Source: Ferrimonas sp. YFM
GTDB taxonomy: Bacteria > Pseudomonadota > Gammaproteobacteria > Enterobacterales > Shewanellaceae
Assembly: GCF_030296015.1 (NCBI RefSeq)
Contig: NZ_AP027368.1
Coordinates: 3,162,001-3,226,000, forward strand
Direction of reading: 5' to 3'
Length of the DNA: 64,000 nt
The notes under the pieces were generated by a model. The model worked only from the letters and a program-made list of their open reading frames with translations. It was not told where the DNA came from and ran no database searches. Shown here piece by piece: positions 63,487-64,000 of the stretch. A program made the position numbers and the translations under genes. Every line of letters begins with the position of its first letter. Position 1 is the first letter of the stretch.

Positions 63487-64000
63487 ATGGATAACCGCCC
63501 CCTGCCCTGGCTGCTGGCCCTGGTCGCTGCCATTGCCTACACCGCCGTTGAGGCGTTTCGCCCCTTTCCCTTCAGTTGGCTGCTCAAGGCCCTGCCGGCA
63601 CTGGCTCTGTTGCAGTGGAGCCTGGGACGCACGGTTCTTGGCCCCCGCCCCCTGCTCTACCTGGCCCTGGCGGCGGCCGCCTGCGGGGACATCGCCCTGG
63701 ACTTTGGCCACAACTCCCATCTGGTGCCGGGCCTGGGTGCCTTCAGCCTCACCCAGCTGTGTCTGTGTCTGCTGCTGTGGCGACACCCTGCTGGCCGCCC
63801 AAGCTGGCAGTGGGTCACCCTGCCCGCAGGTACCCTGGTATTCCTGTGGCTGATCTGGCCCTATCTGGATGGGCGGGCACCGCTACTGGCCCTCTACAGT
63901 CTGCTGCTGACCGCCATGGTGATGGGCGCGATACGGGCTAACCTCAACTGGCAGAGCCAGCTCGGGGCGGCGCTGTTCCTGATCTCCGATTCGATGATCG
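63487..64000 (+). CDS. YhhN-family integral membrane protein (partial)
   Basis: The first 171 residues of a polytopic membrane protein, cut by the window end. Six or more hydrophobic helices are visible, with the YhhN signature beginning GAALFLISDSMI at the right edge and an ACGDIALDF motif near residue 66 whose acidic residues match the catalytic residues proposed for TMEM86B lysoplasmalogenases. Bacterial YhhN homologues are likely lysoplasmalogen or lysophospholipid hydrolases. Three consecutive ATG codons (63481, 63484, 63487) start the frame; 63487 is favoured by AAGGA five bases upstream. Confidence 0.8.
   Translation, partial: MDNRPLPWLLALVAAIAYTAVEAFRPFPFSWLLKALPALALLQWSLGRTVLGPRPLLYLALAAAACGDIALDFGHNSHLVPGLGAFSLTQLCLCLLLWRHPAGRPSWQWVTLPAGTLVFLWLIWPYLDGRAPLLALYSLLLTAMVMGAIRANLNWQSQLGAALFLISDSMI

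Overview
The window is 64 kb of gammaproteobacterial chromosome. RNase E, CysB, Fur, GcvR, CobB, BamC and TopA closely resemble Escherichia/Shewanella forms. A Shewanella-like small tetraheme cytochrome, a CymA-like quinol dehydrogenase and an MtrCAB-type decaheme cluster point to a dissimilatory metal reducer of the Alteromonadales, most likely Ferrimonas or a close relative. That placement is an inference from gene content only.

Region 1 (1-37.6 kb) is mostly housekeeping. It holds rluC (partial), rne with a structured 5' leader, a thioredoxin-CcdA fusion, a low-molecular-weight phosphatase, small membrane proteins, a Cache chemoreceptor, an H-NOX/hybrid kinase pair, an MsrB-MsrA fusion, queD, cysB, an FMN riboswitch with ribB, topA, astB, a DUF3360-type permease, dapA-bamC, gcvR-bcp, a small tetraheme cytochrome (cctA-like), htpX, pepE, cobB, fur, glnS, feoAB and satP. 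An intact IS1595-family element with 8-bp target duplications sits in the poly-T tract of the bamC terminator.

Region 2 (37.7-50.7 kb, all on the minus strand) is a complete CO-oxidation/hydrogen-evolution system of the Rhodospirillum rubrum Coo type. The upstream operon is hypA-cooF-cooS-cooC-cooT-cooJ-like-hypB: the Ni-Fe-S CO dehydrogenase, its electron-transfer protein and nickel-insertion factors. A terminator separates it from cooM-K-L-X-U-H-cooA: the membrane-bound, proton-pumping [NiFe] hydrogenase plus a CooA-type CO-sensing regulator. Each operon is preceded by a TGTCR-N6-TGACA inverted repeat, the shape expected of a CooA site. The cooM site lies about 42 bp upstream of a plausible start point. 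CooA probably switches on both operons, including its own gene.

Region 3 (50.8-59.5 kb) is an extracellular electron transfer island: a CymA/NapC-like tetraheme protein, then divergently two OmcA/MtrC-type decaheme lipoproteins, an MtrA-type periplasmic decaheme cytochrome and an MtrB-type outer-membrane barrel. Palindromes resembling CRP and FNR sites, and one unassigned 18-bp palindrome, lie in its intergenic regions. It directly abuts the CO cluster, which raises the possibility that CO-derived electrons can also reach extracellular acceptors.

Region 4 (59.6-64 kb) holds a small membrane protein whose stop codon lies in a terminator loop, two tandem metallo-beta-lactamase-fold hydrolases, formate-tetrahydrofolate ligase, and the start of a YhhN-family membrane protein cut by the window end. 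No rRNA, tRNA or CRISPR array was recognised.
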